From: an uncultured Collinsella sp.
Lineage (GTDB): Bacteria > Actinomycetota > Coriobacteriia > Coriobacteriales > Coriobacteriaceae
Assembly (NCBI GenBank): GCA_902470895.1
Contig: CABRID010000113.1
Location: forward strand, 1-5,962
Direction of reading: 5' to 3'
DNA length: 5,962 bases
Shown: in pieces, positions 5,923 to 5,962 of the stretch
How positions within the stretch are numbered: position 1 is the first letter of the stretch
How the letters are laid out: each line of letters starts with the position of its first letter
The notes under the pieces: model-generated
Told to the model about the DNA's origin: nothing
The model's database searches: none
What the model saw: only the letters and a program-made list of their open reading frames with translations
Made by a program: the position numbers and the translations under genes

Positions 5923-5927
5923 TGGGG

Positions 5928-5962
5928 CTGTCTCTTATACACATCTCCGAGCCCACGAGACC
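5928..5962 (+). other. Illumina Nextera adapter (sequencing artefact)
   Basis: CTGTCTCTTATACACATCT (5928-5946) is the 19-base Tn5 mosaic end used in Nextera libraries. The next bases, CCGAGCCCACGAGAC (5947-5961), complete the Nextera read-2 adapter. The final C would be the first base of the index. These 35 bases are untrimmed adapter; genuine sequence ends at about 5927. Confidence 0.97.

Overview
The window is a G+C-rich bacterial contig end that looks like a gut Coriobacteriia member, with Collinsella or a close relative my best guess. That rests on base composition, the style of the proteins, an apparently leaderless gene, and palindromic intergenic repeats. It is recognition from memory, not a database match.

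Layout: positions 1-95 hold a possible terminator and short repeat-like sequence. Positions 96-3423 (minus strand) are a compact three-gene ABC exporter operon, read as ATPase (2485-3423), ABC-2 permease (1288-2475) and second ABC-2 permease (96-1301), joined by a 9-nt gap and a 14-nt overlap. A 199-bp divergent intergenic region (3424-3622) carries several dyad symmetries and a -10 box placed so that transcription should begin at the A of the next gene's ATG. Positions 3623-5394 (plus strand) encode a membrane histidine kinase of the HisKA_3 class and a NarL/LuxR-type response regulator, overlapping by 4 nt. The remaining 568 bp contain no convincing gene. They hold two long nested inverted repeats (5455-5608 and 5699-5862), a competing upstream hairpin, a minus-strand terminator (5882-5922), and 35 bases of Illumina Nextera adapter (5928-5962) that are not genomic.

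How the genes may work together: a two-component system beside a divergently transcribed DrrAB-like exporter usually forms a sensing-and-efflux module. The kinase would sense a membrane or envelope signal and phosphorylate the regulator, which would bind the shared intergenic region and induce the exporter. The substrate cannot be read from the sequence.

The most unusual element is the repeat pair. Each copy has an 84-bp core, the cores aligning without gaps at about 58 of 84 positions by hand count. Each core is flanked by equal-length linkers and by long arms that pair almost perfectly within a copy but are unrelated between copies.
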